This document shows, one piece after another, positions 7,918 to 16,220 of a stretch of DNA of 64,000 nucleotides (position 1 is the first letter of the stretch; the number at the start of each line of letters is the position of its first letter). The translations under genes were made by a program, and so were the position numbers. The notes beneath the pieces were generated by a model. It was not told the origin of the DNA. It did not search any database and saw nothing but the letters and a program-made list of their open reading frames with translations. Source of the DNA: Oceanithermus desulfurans (GTDB lineage: Bacteria; Deinococcota; Deinococci; Deinococcales; Marinithermaceae); contig NZ_JACHEZ010000004.1 of assembly GCF_014201675.1 (NCBI RefSeq), positions 1 through 64,000 on the forward strand, in the 5' to 3' direction.

Positions 7918-9231
7918 ATGATGCGACTAGGGACCCTATTGCTGTTCCTGCTGCCGGGCGCGGCCCTGGCTGCAGGAGACACCGACACCGGCACCACGGC
8001 CTGGATGCTCGTCTCCACGGCGCTGGTGCTGCTCATGACGCCGGCCCTGGCCTTCTTCTACGGCGGCCTGGTGCGCCAGAAGAACGTGCTCAACACCATG
8101 ATGATGAGCTTCGGCGCCCTGGGCTTCGTCACCCTGGTCTGGGCCCTCTTCGGCTACTCGATCGCCTACGGAACCGGGAACAAGTTCGTGGGCGACCTCT
8201 CGATGGCCTTCCTGAACGGCCTCGACCTCTCCGGCGAGATGCCCGCGCTTCTCGACGTGGCCTTTCAGGGCACCTTCGCGGTGATCACCGCCGCGCTCAT
8301 CTCGGGCTCGCTGGTGGGGCGGATGCGCTTTTCCGCGTGGCTGCTCTTCATCGCCCTCTGGACCATCTTCGACTACGCGGTGCTGGCGCACTGGGTCTGG
8401 GGCCCCGCGGGGTCGGCGTTCCTCAAGGACCTGGGCGCCCTCGACTTCGCCGGGGGGACGGTGGTCCACATCAACGCCGCCATCGCCGGCGTCGTGGGCG
8501 TGGCCGTCCTGGGTCCGCGCAAGGACTTCGGCCGGCTCGCCTTCCTGCCCCACAACATCCCCTTCGTGCTCCTGGGCGCGGGGCTGTTGTGGTTCGGCTG
8601 GTTCGGCTTCAACGGCGGCAGCGCCTACGGGGCGAACGGCAGCGCCGGGCTGGCCTTCACCAACACCTTCCTCGCCCCCGCGGCGACGATGTCGGTCTGG
8701 ATGCTGCTCGAGCTCTGGCGCCACGGGCGCGCCACGGCGGTGGGCGCGGCCACCGCGGCGGTGGTGGGCCTCGTCGCCGTCACCCCCGCGGCCGGCTTCG
8801 TGGGGCCGCTGGGCGCGATCTGGCTGGGGGCCATCGCGGCCTTCCCCAGCTTCTTCTTCATCCTGGCGCGGCCGCGGCTGGGCCTGGACGACTCGCTCGA
8901 CGTCTTCGGGGCCCACGGGATCGGCGGCATCACCGGGGCGTTGCTGACCGGCGTCTTCGCCTCCGAAGCCTGGGGCGGCACCCCGGGGCTGCTGGAGGGG
9001 AACGCGGCGCAGGTCTGGGTGCAGCTCGTCGCCGTCGCGGCGGCGGTCCTCCTCAGCGCGGTGGCCTCCTTCGTGATCTTCAAGCTGGTGGGGCTGGTCG
9101 TCCCCCTCAGGGCGACCCAGCGCGAGGAAGCCGTGGGGCTCGACGCCGTGCAGCACGGTGAAGAGGCCTACCCCACCACCGAAGGGGCGATCCTGGTGCT
9201 CGACGGCGAGCGGGCGGGAGGTGCGGCATGA
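7918..9231 (+). CDS. amtB: Ammonium transporter AmtB
   Basis: 437 residues of the Amt/Mep/Rh family, a trimeric inner-membrane channel for ammonium. A cleavable-looking hydrophobic N-terminus (to about residue 20) is followed by 11 membrane spans. Hallmarks are LTPALAFFYGGLVRQKNVLN-type sequence after the first span, LDFAGGTVVHINAA with Asp176 and pore His184, and DVFGAHGIGGITG with the second pore His333. Two ATG codons are adjacent (7918 and 7921); GGAGGAAG upstream fits either. The stop overlaps the glnK start by four bases (ATGA), the usual amtB-glnK coupling in which the PII protein plugs the channel when nitrogen is ample. Confidence 0.97.
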   Translation: MMRLGTLLLFLLPGAALAAGDTDTGTTAWMLVSTALVLLMTPALAFFYGGLVRQKNVLNTMMMSFGALGFVTLVWALFGYSIAYGTGNKFVGDLSMAFLNGLDLSGEMPALLDVAFQGTFAVITAALISGSLVGRMRFSAWLLFIALWTIFDYAVLAHWVWGPAGSAFLKDLGALDFAGGTVVHINAAIAGVVGVAVLGPRKDFGRLAFLPHNIPFVLLGAGLLWFGWFGFNGGSAYGANGSAGLAFTNTFLAPAATMSVWMLLELWRHGRATAVGAATAAVVGLVAVTPAAGFVGPLGAIWLGAIAAFPSFFFILARPRLGLDDSLDVFGAHGIGGITGALLTGVFASEAWGGTPGLLEGNAAQVWVQLVAVAAAVLLSAVASFVIFKLVGLVVPLRATQREEAVGLDAVQHGEEAYPTTEGAILVLDGERAGGAA

Positions 9232-9584
9232 AGATGATCGTGGCCATCATCCGGCCGGAGAAACTCAACGACGTGCTCGAGGCCCTGTTCAAGGCCGAGG
9301 TGCGCGGCCTGACGATCAGCCGCGTCCAGGGCCACGGCGGGGGGACCGAGCGGGTGGAGACCTACCGCGGGACCACGGTGAAGATGGGGCTCTACGACAA
9401 GGTGAAGCTCGAGATCGGCGTCTCCGAGGCGTTCGTGGAGCCGACGATCCAGGCCATCCTGGCCTCGGCGCGCACCGGCGAGGTGGGCGACGGCAAGATC
9501 TTCGTCCTGCCGGTCGAGCGGGTGGTGCGGATCCGCACCGGCGAGGAGAACGAGGCGGCGGTGACCCCGGTCAGGCCTTCCTGA
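9228..9584 (+). CDS. glnK: PII nitrogen-regulatory protein
   Basis: 118 residues, full PII length, cytoplasmic trimer that senses ATP/ADP and 2-oxoglutarate. Conserved parts are present: MKMIVAIIRPEKL, GLTISRVQGHGG, the T-loop base (ERVETYRGTT), and TGEVGDGKIFVLPVERVVRI (the B-loop nucleotide site with Lys90). In the T-loop the position of Tyr51, uridylylated in enterobacteria, is valine (Tyr46 is present). This substitution rules out Tyr51-based control; ligand binding alone probably sets the AmtB interaction. Start overlaps the amtB stop. Confidence 0.96.
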   Translation: MKMIVAIIRPEKLNDVLEALFKAEVRGLTISRVQGHGGGTERVETYRGTTVKMGLYDKVKLEIGVSEAFVEPTIQAILASARTGEVGDGKIFVLPVERVVRIRTGEENEAAVTPVRPS

Positions 9585-9595
9585 GGTACACGCAG

Positions 9596-9626
9596 GCGGC
9601 CGGCCCCGCCCAGCGGGGCCGGCCGC
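9596..9626 (+). terminator. Hairpin after amtB-glnK
   Basis: 13-base perfect inverted repeat (arms 9596-9608 and 9614-9626, GCGGCCGGCCCCG) with a five-base loop. Only two T follow, so termination may be weak or act in both directions against the convergent DegV-like gene. Confidence 0.6.
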
Positions 9627-9637
9627 TTCGTCGCGGC

Positions 9638-10375
9638 TCAGACGGGGTAGGCGAAGACGGCGAGGGCGTGGTCGCCCACGCGCATCCGCGCGACCGGGTC
9701 CATGGGGGCGAGGGTACCGGCCTCCAGGTGCAGCTCGCGGGCCAGCGCCTCCTTGAGGCGGCCGCGGACCTCGTCGGGAAGGTCGCCGAAGGTGGCGCGC
9801 ACCCGCAGCCGCAGCGGCCCGTAGCGGCGTTTCAGCAGCCCGGCGATCGTGGACAGCAGCTTGGCGTCGCGCACCGGCCGCGGCGCCTGGAAGCGCCCCT
9901 TTTCCAGTCCGATCAGGGCCCAGTGCCCCAGGGCCTGACCGAAGCGGCCCACCAGCGGCGGCAGCATGCGGTTCTCGACCAGCTGGCTGAGGTCGTGGGT
10001 GAGGAGGAAGAAGCGCCCCTCGTGGGCCAGGCGCTCGATCTCCCGCAGCGTCTCCTTTTCGTCGGCGCCGTGGGCGATCCACTCGGCCGCGCGCAGCGCC
10101 GCCGCCCCCAGACCGGCGGAGCCCAGGCGGGTGTCGACGACGCGCACCCGGTCGGCCAGCCCCGCGGCCGCCTGGGCGGCGGCGTCGTGCATGGGGCAGA
10201 GCTCCGGCGAGGCGTGCAGCGAGAGCAGCCGGTCGAAGTGTTCGAGCAGCCGGCGGTATTGGGGCTCGAGCGGGGCCGTGGGGTCGAGCAGCAGCACCCC
10301 CTTGCGGCGGGCGGCCTCCGGGGTGAGGCTGCTGCCGGGGTCGGTTACCACGCCGATGATTTCGTCCTTGGCCAT
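9638..10375 (-). CDS. DegV family fatty-acid-binding-like protein
   Basis: 245 residues, a little shorter than typical DegV proteins (about 280). The N-terminal pattern IGVVTDPGSSLTPEAARRKG matches the DegV start (VTDSxxDL/SxxE), and LSLHASPELCPMHDAA with VDTRLGSAGLGAAALRAAEW matches the middle region around the bound fatty-acid head group. DegV (FakB-type) proteins present fatty acids to a FakA kinase; no FakA gene is visible here. Start ATG has GGAGGG upstream. Monocistronic by layout: convergent to glnK, with a separate nadE operon behind it. The assignment is to family; the ligand is unknown. Confidence 0.8.
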   Translation of the reverse strand: MAKDEIIGVVTDPGSSLTPEAARRKGVLLLDPTAPLEPQYRRLLEHFDRLLSLHASPELCPMHDAAAQAAAGLADRVRVVDTRLGSAGLGAAALRAAEWIAHGADEKETLREIERLAHEGRFFLLTHDLSQLVENRMLPPLVGRFGQALGHWALIGLEKGRFQAPRPVRDAKLLSTIAGLLKRRYGPLRLRVRATFGDLPDEVRGRLKEALARELHLEAGTLAPMDPVARMRVGDHALAVFAYPV

Positions 10376-10440
10376 TGGCCCTCCACCGCAGGGGTACGCC
10401 CTACGCGCTCAAGCTAGCACGCCCGGGGAGGGACGTTTGT

Positions 10441-11292
10441 TCAGTCCTCGAGGCGGAAATCCAGCGGTCTCAGGTAGAACTCGCCGATCGCGGTGCTGCT
10501 CACCAGCGCCACCGCGGGCAGGTGGCGCTTGTAGTGGGTGCGGTTGACCCGGCGCTTGACCAGGGCCACCTCCTCGGGGGTGTAGCCGAGGCCGGTGATG
10601 TAGTCGTCGGGGTAGCCCTTGAGGTAGTGCTCGAGGATCACGTCGGCGCGGCGGTAGCGCACGCCCAGGTCGGCCTCGTCGGTCTGGCCCGGCTCCAGGT
10701 CGGCGGTCGGCGCCTTGTGGACGATCTCGTCCGGCACCCCCAGGTGCTCGGCCAGCCCCCAGACCTGGGTTTTGTAGAGGTCGCCCAGGGGGTTGACCGG
10801 GGGGCTGTCGTCGGCGTGCCAGGTGAAGTAGCCGAAGAGGCGCTCGGTCTTGTTGCCGGTGCCCAGCGGCAGCGCGTGGTACTGCTCCGACTTGTCGAAG
10901 GTGACGATCATCCGCGCCCGGGCCATGACGTTGCCCTTGCGGCGGGGGGTGAGGTCCGGCGTCTGCTCGGCGTAGCCCTCGACCATGGGGGTGATGTCCA
11001 CGGTCTCGAGCGCCACCCCGAAGCGCTCGGCCGCCAGCCGCGCGTGGGCGACCGACTCCGGGGAGGAGTCGCGGTGGGGCAGGCTGAGGGCGTGGACGTT
11101 CTCCGGACCCAGGGCCCGCGCCGCCAGCGCGAGCGTGACCGACGAGTCGACGCCGCCGCTCGCGGCCACCACAGCCTTCTCGAAGCCGCGGCCGTGGAGC
11201 TCCTCGCGGATGAAGCGCTCCAGGGCGGCGGCCACCAGCGGGTAGTTGAGGTCGAGCACCTCGTGGTTGGGGATCCCGCGGACGATCTTCAT
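10441..11292 (-). CDS. nadE: NAD+ synthetase (synthetase domain only)
   Basis: 283 residues, the size of the ammonia-dependent NadE. It amidates nicotinic acid adenine dinucleotide with ATP. The P-loop SGGVDS is at 45-50; HALSLPHRDSSPESVAHA, NVMARARM, LGTGNKTERLFGYFTWHADD and the KAPTADLEPGQTDE loop are all present. The frame is open for another 317 codons upstream without protein character in this frame, because it crosses the overlapping nitrilase gene. The start is the ATG at 11292, which overlaps the nitrilase stop by four bases. The paired nitrilase suggests that glutamine may supply the ammonia in trans. Confidence 0.94.
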   Translation of the reverse strand: MKIVRGIPNHEVLDLNYPLVAAALERFIREELHGRGFEKAVVAASGGVDSSVTLALAARALGPENVHALSLPHRDSSPESVAHARLAAERFGVALETVDITPMVEGYAEQTPDLTPRRKGNVMARARMIVTFDKSEQYHALPLGTGNKTERLFGYFTWHADDSPPVNPLGDLYKTQVWGLAEHLGVPDEIVHKAPTADLEPGQTDEADLGVRYRRADVILEHYLKGYPDDYITGLGYTPEEVALVKRRVNRTHYKRHLPAVALVSSTAIGEFYLRPLDFRLED

Positions 11293-12149
11293 AGCTCCTC
11301 CACCAGCCGCCGCAGCTCGGGGAAGATGAGGGGCAGTCCGGCCTTGAGGTCGGCGAGCATGGGGTTGTCGTAGCGCACCGGAGGGATGCGCCCCGGGTCG
11401 ACGTCGGCGAGAAGGACGGCCTCCTCGAACTCGGGCGCCCGGGCCAGCACCTCGCCCTCGGGGCCGGCGATCAGGCTGCCGCCGCTCATCAGCTTGCCCG
11501 CCTCGCTGCCCACCAGGCTGGCGAGGGCGACGTAGAGGCCGTGTTCGCCGGAGACCGCCCGGGCCAGGGTCGCCCAGCGTTCCACGTTGGCGGGGGCGCC
11601 GCCGGCGAAGCCGCGCGCGGGCGAGGCCGAGGGCACGTAGATGATCTCGGCGCCCTGCAGCGCGACCGTGGTGGCGGTGACGGTGTGCCAGAAGTCCTCG
11701 CAGATCAGCAGCGCGGCGCGGCCGAAGCGGGTGGCGAAGCTGGCCAGCTCGTGGCCGCGGTCGAGGAAGCGTTCCTCGTCGAAGACGCCGTAGGTGGGCA
11801 GGAAGATCTTGCGGTGCCGGTGCACCAGGCCGCGCCCGCCCAGCTCCAGGTAGGCCGCGGCGTTGTAGTAGCTGCCGCCGTCGCGCTCGTAGAAGCCGAT
11901 CACCAGGTCGAGCGGTTCCCGGTACTGCGCGGCGTGCCAGGCGCCGAGCCGGTCTTCCAGCTCGGCGGCCTCGAGCGCCAGCTCGCGCACGCCGCCCTGC
12001 AGGAAGTAGCCCGTGGGGTAGGCCTCGGGCACCACGGCGACGTCGACGCCCTCGTCCCGGAGCCCCAGGAGGGTCTGCTGCAGGTGCTCGAGGTTGCGCC
12101 CGATCCGGCCCTTTTCGGGCTTCAGTTGCAGGAGTGCGTGGCGGACCAT
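11289..12149 (-). CDS. Carbon-nitrogen hydrolase (nitrilase superfamily), probable partner of NadE
   Basis: 286 residues with the catalytic Glu-Lys-Cys triad of the nitrilase fold: Glu42 (AVVPEAYPTGYF), Lys114 (HRHRKIFLPTYGVFDE) and Cys150 (ALLICEDFWH). The sequence PTYGVFDEERFLDRG is typical of the glutaminase domain of glutamine-dependent NAD+ synthetases. It is translationally coupled to nadE by a four-base overlap. In many bacteria these two activities are domains of one protein. Here they are separate chains in one operon. It could instead be an unrelated amidase; the overlap and the sequence favour the glutaminase role. The ATG lies eight bases after TATCCT. Confidence 0.88.
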   Translation of the reverse strand: MVRHALLQLKPEKGRIGRNLEHLQQTLLGLRDEGVDVAVVPEAYPTGYFLQGGVRELALEAAELEDRLGAWHAAQYREPLDLVIGFYERDGGSYYNAAAYLELGGRGLVHRHRKIFLPTYGVFDEERFLDRGHELASFATRFGRAALLICEDFWHTVTATTVALQGAEIIYVPSASPARGFAGGAPANVERWATLARAVSGEHGLYVALASLVGSEAGKLMSGGSLIAGPEGEVLARAPEFEEAVLLADVDPGRIPPVRYDNPMLADLKAGLPLIFPELRRLVEEL

Positions 12150-12157
12150 ACCCCTTC

Positions 12158-12163
12158 AGGATA
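12158..12163 (-). promoter_or_regulatory. Possible leaderless -10 box of the nitrilase-nadE operon
   Basis: TATCCT on the reverse strand, eight bases before the ATG; no ribosome-binding site is seen in the gap. Confidence 0.4.
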
Positions 12164-12214
12164 CCCCGCGCTACAATGAGAGCCACAGACCCCACCGGGG
12201 AAAAGGAGGCCGTC

Positions 12215-12655
12215 ATGGCAACGGTACGCCAGATGCTGGACAAGAAGGGGCACGAGGTCTACACGGTGGCTCCCGACGTCACCGTCTTCGAGGCGCTGGA
12301 GAAGATGGCCGAGTACAACGTGGGGGCGCTGCCGGTCGTGGACGCCTCGGGGCAGATCGTGGGCCTGTTCTCGGAGCGCGACTACGCGCGCAAGGTGATC
12401 CTGCGCGGGAAGGCCTCCAAGGACATTCCCGTGAGCGAGATCATGAGCACCCACGTCCTCTACATCACCCCCGAGACCACGGACTGGCAGTGCATGGCGC
12501 TGATGACGGACAAGCGGGTGCGTCACCTGCCGGTGCTCGAGGAGGGCCGGCTCGTCGGCTTCATCTCGATCGGCGACGTGGTCAAGTCGATCATGGACGA
12601 GCAGAAGTTCCACATCGAGCAGCTCGAGCAGTACATCCAACGCGGCATGAGCTAG
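12215..12655 (+). CDS. CBS-domain pair protein
   Basis: 146 residues consisting of two CBS domains and little else (about 8-65 and 75-130): [38 protein letters not shown], then [20 protein letters not shown] and [15 protein letters not shown]. Stand-alone CBS pairs bind adenosine nucleotides and act as energy sensors or regulators of partner proteins; the partner is not evident. I chose the ATG at 12215 because AAAAGGAGG ends six bases upstream; the longer frame from 12134 lacks CBS character. A TACAAT sequence at 12172-12177 may be the -10 box. The stop codon shares CTAG with the convergent esterase gene. Confidence 0.92.
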   Translation: MATVRQMLDKKGHEVYTVAPDVTVFEALEKMAEYNVGALPVVDASGQIVGLFSERDYARKVILRGKASKDIPVSEIMSTHVLYITPETTDWQCMALMTDKRVRHLPVLEEGRLVGFISIGDVVKSIMDEQKFHIEQLEQYIQRGMS

Positions 12656-13335
12656 CCGCGTTCCGCGAGCCAGCCGGCGATCCGTTCCGTCCCCTCGCGG
12701 GCGTGGCGGTCGAGCAGGAAGTCGTGACCGCCGCGCACGCGGACGACTTCCTTGGACGGCGACGCCAGCCCCTCCAGGTAGCGGCGCACCGCCGTCTGCG
12801 CGATGACCTTGTCCCCCTCCGCCTGCACCACCAGCGCCGGCGCCCGCACCGCCCGCAACCAGGCGGGGGTGCGGCGGACGAGCTGGAGCAGCTCCACCAG
12901 GGCCGGGCTGGGGAAGTGCGGGTAGTTGGGGTTCTGCGCCCTTAGCTTCGGGTCCTCGATCGAGTCGGTTCCGGGCAGGCGCGGCAGCAGCCAGGTCAGG
13001 TAGGGCACGAGGGGAACCAGCGGGTTCCTGAGCCCCAGCGCCGGCACCGCGGCCACCAACGCGCGCGGCGGCTTCTCCGCCGCCAGCGCCGCCGCCAGCA
13101 GCGCCCCCATTGAGAGGCCGACGAGCGCGTAGTCCTCGAGGTCCGCGGCCGCCCGGCGGACGTCCTGCAGCCAGTCCTCGGCGCGCACCCCCCGCAGGTC
13201 CTCGGGGCGGGTGCCGTGCCCCGCGAGGGTGACGAAGCGCACCGCCAGGCCGCGGGCTTCGAGGGCTTCGGGCAGCGGACCCCAGACCCGCGTCGGGTGC
13301 GAGGTGAAGCCGTGGATGAGCAGTACCGGGTTCAC
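12652..13335 (-). CDS. Alpha/beta hydrolase (carboxylesterase/monoglyceride-lipase type)
   Basis: 227 residues, the size of compact Est30-like esterases. The oxyanion segment [10 protein letters not shown], nucleophile Ser75 in GLSMG, Asp175 (QAEGDKV) and His204 (GGHDF) form the expected triad. [10 protein letters not shown] is typical of this esterase group. No signal peptide. Substrate cannot be read from sequence; short-chain esters or monoacylglycerols are likely. The GTG start follows GATAAT by six bases. It converges on the CBS gene, and the two stop codons overlap on CTAG. Confidence 0.9.
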   Translation of the reverse strand: MNPVLLIHGFTSHPTRVWGPLPEALEARGLAVRFVTLAGHGTRPEDLRGVRAEDWLQDVRRAAADLEDYALVGLSMGALLAAALAAEKPPRALVAAVPALGLRNPLVPLVPYLTWLLPRLPGTDSIEDPKLRAQNPNYPHFPSPALVELLQLVRRTPAWLRAVRAPALVVQAEGDKVIAQTAVRRYLEGLASPSKEVVRVRGGHDFLLDRHAREGTERIAGWLAERG

Positions 13336-13341
13336 GCCCCC

Positions 13342-13347
13342 ATTATC
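13342..13347 (-). promoter_or_regulatory. Leaderless -10 box of the esterase gene
   Basis: GATAAT on the reverse strand, six bases (GGGGGC) before the GTG start at 13335. Confidence 0.5.
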
Positions 13348-13436
13348 CCCCGCGGAGCCCGACGGGGTGAGAGTTCCATGTAAAGTTAGTGTTAATCTAA
13401 AGGGAGCTGTACGCGACGTTCGTTCTCGGAGGCAAC

Positions 13437-14243
13437 GTGCTCAAAGGTAACCTCTCAGAATTCCCTCTGGGTACCCTCATCCAAACCCTGGCCGCCGCCG
13501 GCCGCAGCGGGGTCTTGGTGGTGCAGCCCCCTTGGCTCGAGGGCCGGATCGCCCTCAGGGAGGGCGGGCTCTACGCGGCGCGGGCGGGGGCCCGGCGCGG
13601 CTGGGCGGCGCTCGAGCTGCTGGCCGGTCTGCCGCGCGCCCCCTTCGTCTTCGACGACACGATTCCGTTGCCGTCCGAGCCCAACCTCAACCTGCCCCTG
13701 GAGGCGGCGCTGGCGCGCATGCTCGCGGTGGGCGACCGCTGGTCGGGGCTCGTGCACCTGCCCGGCGACTGGCAGGTGGAGCTGGCGCTTTCGCGCAAGA
13801 GCGGGGAGATGAAGCTGACGCCGGTGATGCTCCAGGTGCTGGGGCTCGTCGAGGGGCGTTCCATCGCGCGCATCCTCGAGGAGGCCGAGGCGCCGCCGGT
13901 CGAGGTGGCCGAGGCCCTGGACCGGATGCTGGGCGAGGGGGTGCTGGAGCTGCGCACCCCCAGCGAGATGCGCGGCGAGGAGCTCGTCGCCCTCAGCTTC
14001 TACGGCAAGGAGACCGGGGTGGCCTACGTCGACGAGGCCCTCCACCGCGAGTGGCAGAAGCTGCTCCCGCACCCCTTCGGCGTGCGCGTCCGCTCGCCGC
14101 GGGGTCAGGAGGCCTTCTTTCAGGTGCGCCCCCGGGCCGACATCCCCGGGCGGATCATGCTGCACGACAAGGACCTGCGCAAGCTGCGCGCGGGGCGCGG
14201 TATCAAGCTGAGCGTACAACCCGAGCTGACCACGGTCGGCTGA
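13437..14243 (+). CDS. DUF4388 (PATAN-like) protein
   Basis: 268 residues. The N-terminal ~85 residues match DUF4388/[65 protein letters not shown], with FVFDD at the end. A winged-helix-like segment follows ([20 protein letters not shown] ... [20 protein letters not shown]), then a C-terminal part of unclear fold (about 180-268). PATAN domains occur in two-component and Ras-like GTPase signalling in deep-branching bacteria. GTG start with CGGAGG eight bases upstream. Possibly functionally linked to the roadblock-like operon at the window start, but the distance makes that only a guess. Confidence 0.82.
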   Translation: MLKGNLSEFPLGTLIQTLAAAGRSGVLVVQPPWLEGRIALREGGLYAARAGARRGWAALELLAGLPRAPFVFDDTIPLPSEPNLNLPLEAALARMLAVGDRWSGLVHLPGDWQVELALSRKSGEMKLTPVMLQVLGLVEGRSIARILEEAEAPPVEVAEALDRMLGEGVLELRTPSEMRGEELVALSFYGKETGVAYVDEALHREWQKLLPHPFGVRVRSPRGQEAFFQVRPRADIPGRIMLHDKDLRKLRAGRGIKLSVQPELTTVG

Positions 14244-14255
14244 GGGGAGGGGACG

Positions 14256-15605
14256 ATGAACGTAATGGAGTGGATCAACCAGATCAACGGCTGGGTGTGG
14301 GGCTTCGAGATGATGCTCGTCTTCCTGGCGGTCGGCCTATACCTGACCGTCCGTTCGGGCTTCATCCAGTTCGCCCGCATCGGCGTCATCTTCCGCGAGA
14401 CCCTGGGCGCCATCCGCGAGCGCACCCTCGGCAGCGGCGGCGAGATCTCACCCTTCCAGGCCACCATGATCGCCATGGGCGCCACGATCGGCATCGGCAA
14501 CATCGTGGGCGTGACCGCGGCCATCCTGGCCGGCGGCCCCGGCGCCATCTTCTGGATGTGGATCGCCGCCCTGGTGGGCATGGCGACCAAGTTCGCCGAG
14601 GCCACCCTGGCCGTCCACTTCCGCCGCCAGTTCGCCGACGGGTCGGTCTCGGGCGGCCCCATGTACTACATCGCCCGCGGGCTGGGCCTCCCCTGGCTCG
14701 GCGGCCTCTTCGCCGTCTTCGCCGCGGTGGCGGCGTTCGGCATCGGCAACGTGGTGCAGGTGAGCGCGATCGCCGGCACCCTCGAGACCCAGCTCCACAT
14801 CGCGCCCGCCTGGACGGGTCTGCTGGCCGGCCTGGTCGTCGCCGTGGTGCTGGCGGGCGGGGTGCGCCGCATCGCCTACTTCGCCCAGACCCTGGTGCCG
14901 CTGATGATCCTCTTCTACCTGGTGCTGGCCGTCGCGGTGCTGGCCCTCAACGCCGCGGGGATCTGGCCGGCGCTGCGCTCGATCTTCGAGAGCGCCTTCA
15001 GCCTCCAGGCCGGCTTCGGCGGCGCCGTAGGCGTGGCCACGATCGAGATGATCAAGGCCGGCGTGGGCCGCGGCATCTTCTCCAACGAAGCCGGGCTCGG
15101 CTCGGCCGCCATCGCCCACGCCCAGGCGCAGGTCGACCACCCGGTGCGCCAGGGGTTCTGGGGGGTGATGGAGGTCTTCATCGACAGCATCGTGATTAAC
15201 ACCTTCACCGCGCTCGTCATCCTCTCCACCGGCGCCTGGATGGCCGGCGGCACCCCCTACGAGGTGCTGGGGCAGGGGTTCGGCGGCATCGTCTCCGCGC
15301 AGACGTTGCTGGCGGTGGCGCTCGCGCTCTTCGCCTTCACCACCCTGATCTCCTGGGCCTTCTACGGCGAGGAGTCGGCGACCTTCCTCTTCGGCGAGGG
15401 CATCCGCTGGCCCTACCGGCTGGCCTACGTGGTCATGGCCTTCGTGGGCGGTCTGGGCAGCTTCACCACCCTGATCAAGCTTTCCGACACCATGAACGGC
15501 CTCATGGCCATCCCCAACCTGATCGCGCTGCTGTTGCTCGGCGGCGTGGTGGCCAGGCTGACGCGCGGCTTCTTCTCGGGCGAGCCCTGGACCCCGCCGA
15601 AGTAG
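14256..15605 (+). CDS. alsT: Sodium:alanine (glycine) symporter, AGCS family
   Basis: 449 residues with about ten membrane spans. AGCS hallmarks: FQATMIAMGATIGIGNIVGV, VGMATKFAEATLAVHFR, SGGPMYYIARGLG, FGIGNVVQVSAIA, GRGIFSNEAGLGSAAIAHAQ, ISWAFYGEE. It imports alanine or glycine with Na+ across the inner membrane. The ATG lies 12 bases after the DUF4388 stop with GGGAGGGG in between, so the two genes probably share a transcript. A strong hairpin with a T-run follows. Confidence 0.95.
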   Translation: MNVMEWINQINGWVWGFEMMLVFLAVGLYLTVRSGFIQFARIGVIFRETLGAIRERTLGSGGEISPFQATMIAMGATIGIGNIVGVTAAILAGGPGAIFWMWIAALVGMATKFAEATLAVHFRRQFADGSVSGGPMYYIARGLGLPWLGGLFAVFAAVAAFGIGNVVQVSAIAGTLETQLHIAPAWTGLLAGLVVAVVLAGGVRRIAYFAQTLVPLMILFYLVLAVAVLALNAAGIWPALRSIFESAFSLQAGFGGAVGVATIEMIKAGVGRGIFSNEAGLGSAAIAHAQAQVDHPVRQGFWGVMEVFIDSIVINTFTALVILSTGAWMAGGTPYEVLGQGFGGIVSAQTLLAVALALFAFTTLISWAFYGEESATFLFGEGIRWPYRLAYVVMAFVGGLGSFTTLIKLSDTMNGLMAIPNLIALLLLGGVVARLTRGFFSGEPWTPPK

Positions 15606-15621
15606 CCCCGCCCCTCCCGAG

Positions 15622-15647
15622 GCCGCGGCCGGACGGCCGCGGCTTTT
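15622..15647 (+). terminator. Intrinsic terminator after alsT
   Basis: Nine-base stem GCCGCGGCC (15622-15630 / 15635-15643), four-base loop, followed by TTTT. The -10 box of ubiX begins two bases later, so the end of one transcript directly abuts the promoter of the next. Confidence 0.8.
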
Positions 15648-15648
15648 G

Positions 15649-15654
15649 TATGCT
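15649..15654 (+). promoter_or_regulatory. Leaderless -10 box of ubiX
   Basis: TATGCT, six bases (GCAAGG) before the GTG at 15661. Confidence 0.6.
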
Positions 15655-15660
15655 GCAAGG

Positions 15661-16215
15661 GTGAAGCGCATCGTCGTGGGGGTCAGCGGAGCGTCGGGAA
15701 TGCCCTACGCCCGCAACCTGCTGGGCCAGCTGGCGGTTCGCGAGGGCGTCGAGGTCCACCTGATCGTCAGCCGGGGGGCGCGCCGGGTCTACGCCCGCGA
15801 AGGGGGCGATCCCGCGGAGCTGGCGGTGCACGCCGACGTGGTCTACGACCCCGACGACCTGGGCGCGGCTCCGGCCTCGGGCAGCTTCCCCACCGCGGGG
15901 ATGGTGGTGGTGCCGGCGAGCGCCACCACCGTGGGCAAGCTGGCCGCCGGGATCGCCGACAACCTGTTGCTGCGGGCCGCCTACGTGCACCTCAAGGAGC
16001 GGCGGCCGCTCGTCGTGGTGCCGCGGGAGGCGCCGCTGCCGGAGGTGACGCTCGAGGCCCTGCTCAAGCTGGCCCGGGCGGGCGCCGTGATCCTGCCGGC
16101 CAGCCCCGGCTTCTACCACCGGCCCGAGACGATCGACGACCTGCTCGGCTTCGTTTCGCAGCGCATCCTCGACCACCTGGGCCTCGAGGGCGACGGGGCG
16201 CGCTGGGGAGGTTAG
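15661..16215 (+). CDS. ubiX: Flavin prenyltransferase UbiX
   Basis: 184 residues, normal UbiX length. It prenylates FMN to make the cofactor of UbiD-type decarboxylases. Signature parts: IVVGVSGASGMPYARNLLGQ, a Ser/Thr-rich FMN site near FPTAGMVVVPASATTVGKLA, GIADNLLLRAAYVHLKERRP, LVVVPREAPL, and ILPASPGFYHRPETIDDLLGFV. I chose GTG 15661 over the longer TTG frame at 15646, since the conserved start begins KRIVVGVSG and a -10 box sits six bases upstream. No ubiD is in the window. ispD follows five bases downstream. Confidence 0.94.
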   Translation: MKRIVVGVSGASGMPYARNLLGQLAVREGVEVHLIVSRGARRVYAREGGDPAELAVHADVVYDPDDLGAAPASGSFPTAGMVVVPASATTVGKLAAGIADNLLLRAAYVHLKERRPLVVVPREAPLPEVTLEALLKLARAGAVILPASPGFYHRPETIDDLLGFVSQRILDHLGLEGDGARWGG

Positions 16216-16220
16216 CTGGC

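Noticed and set aside
10441-12243. 600-codon frame as a nitrilase-NadE fusion
   Set aside because: The upstream part is not the nitrilase frame; the nitrilase lies in another frame and ends with a stop four bases into nadE.
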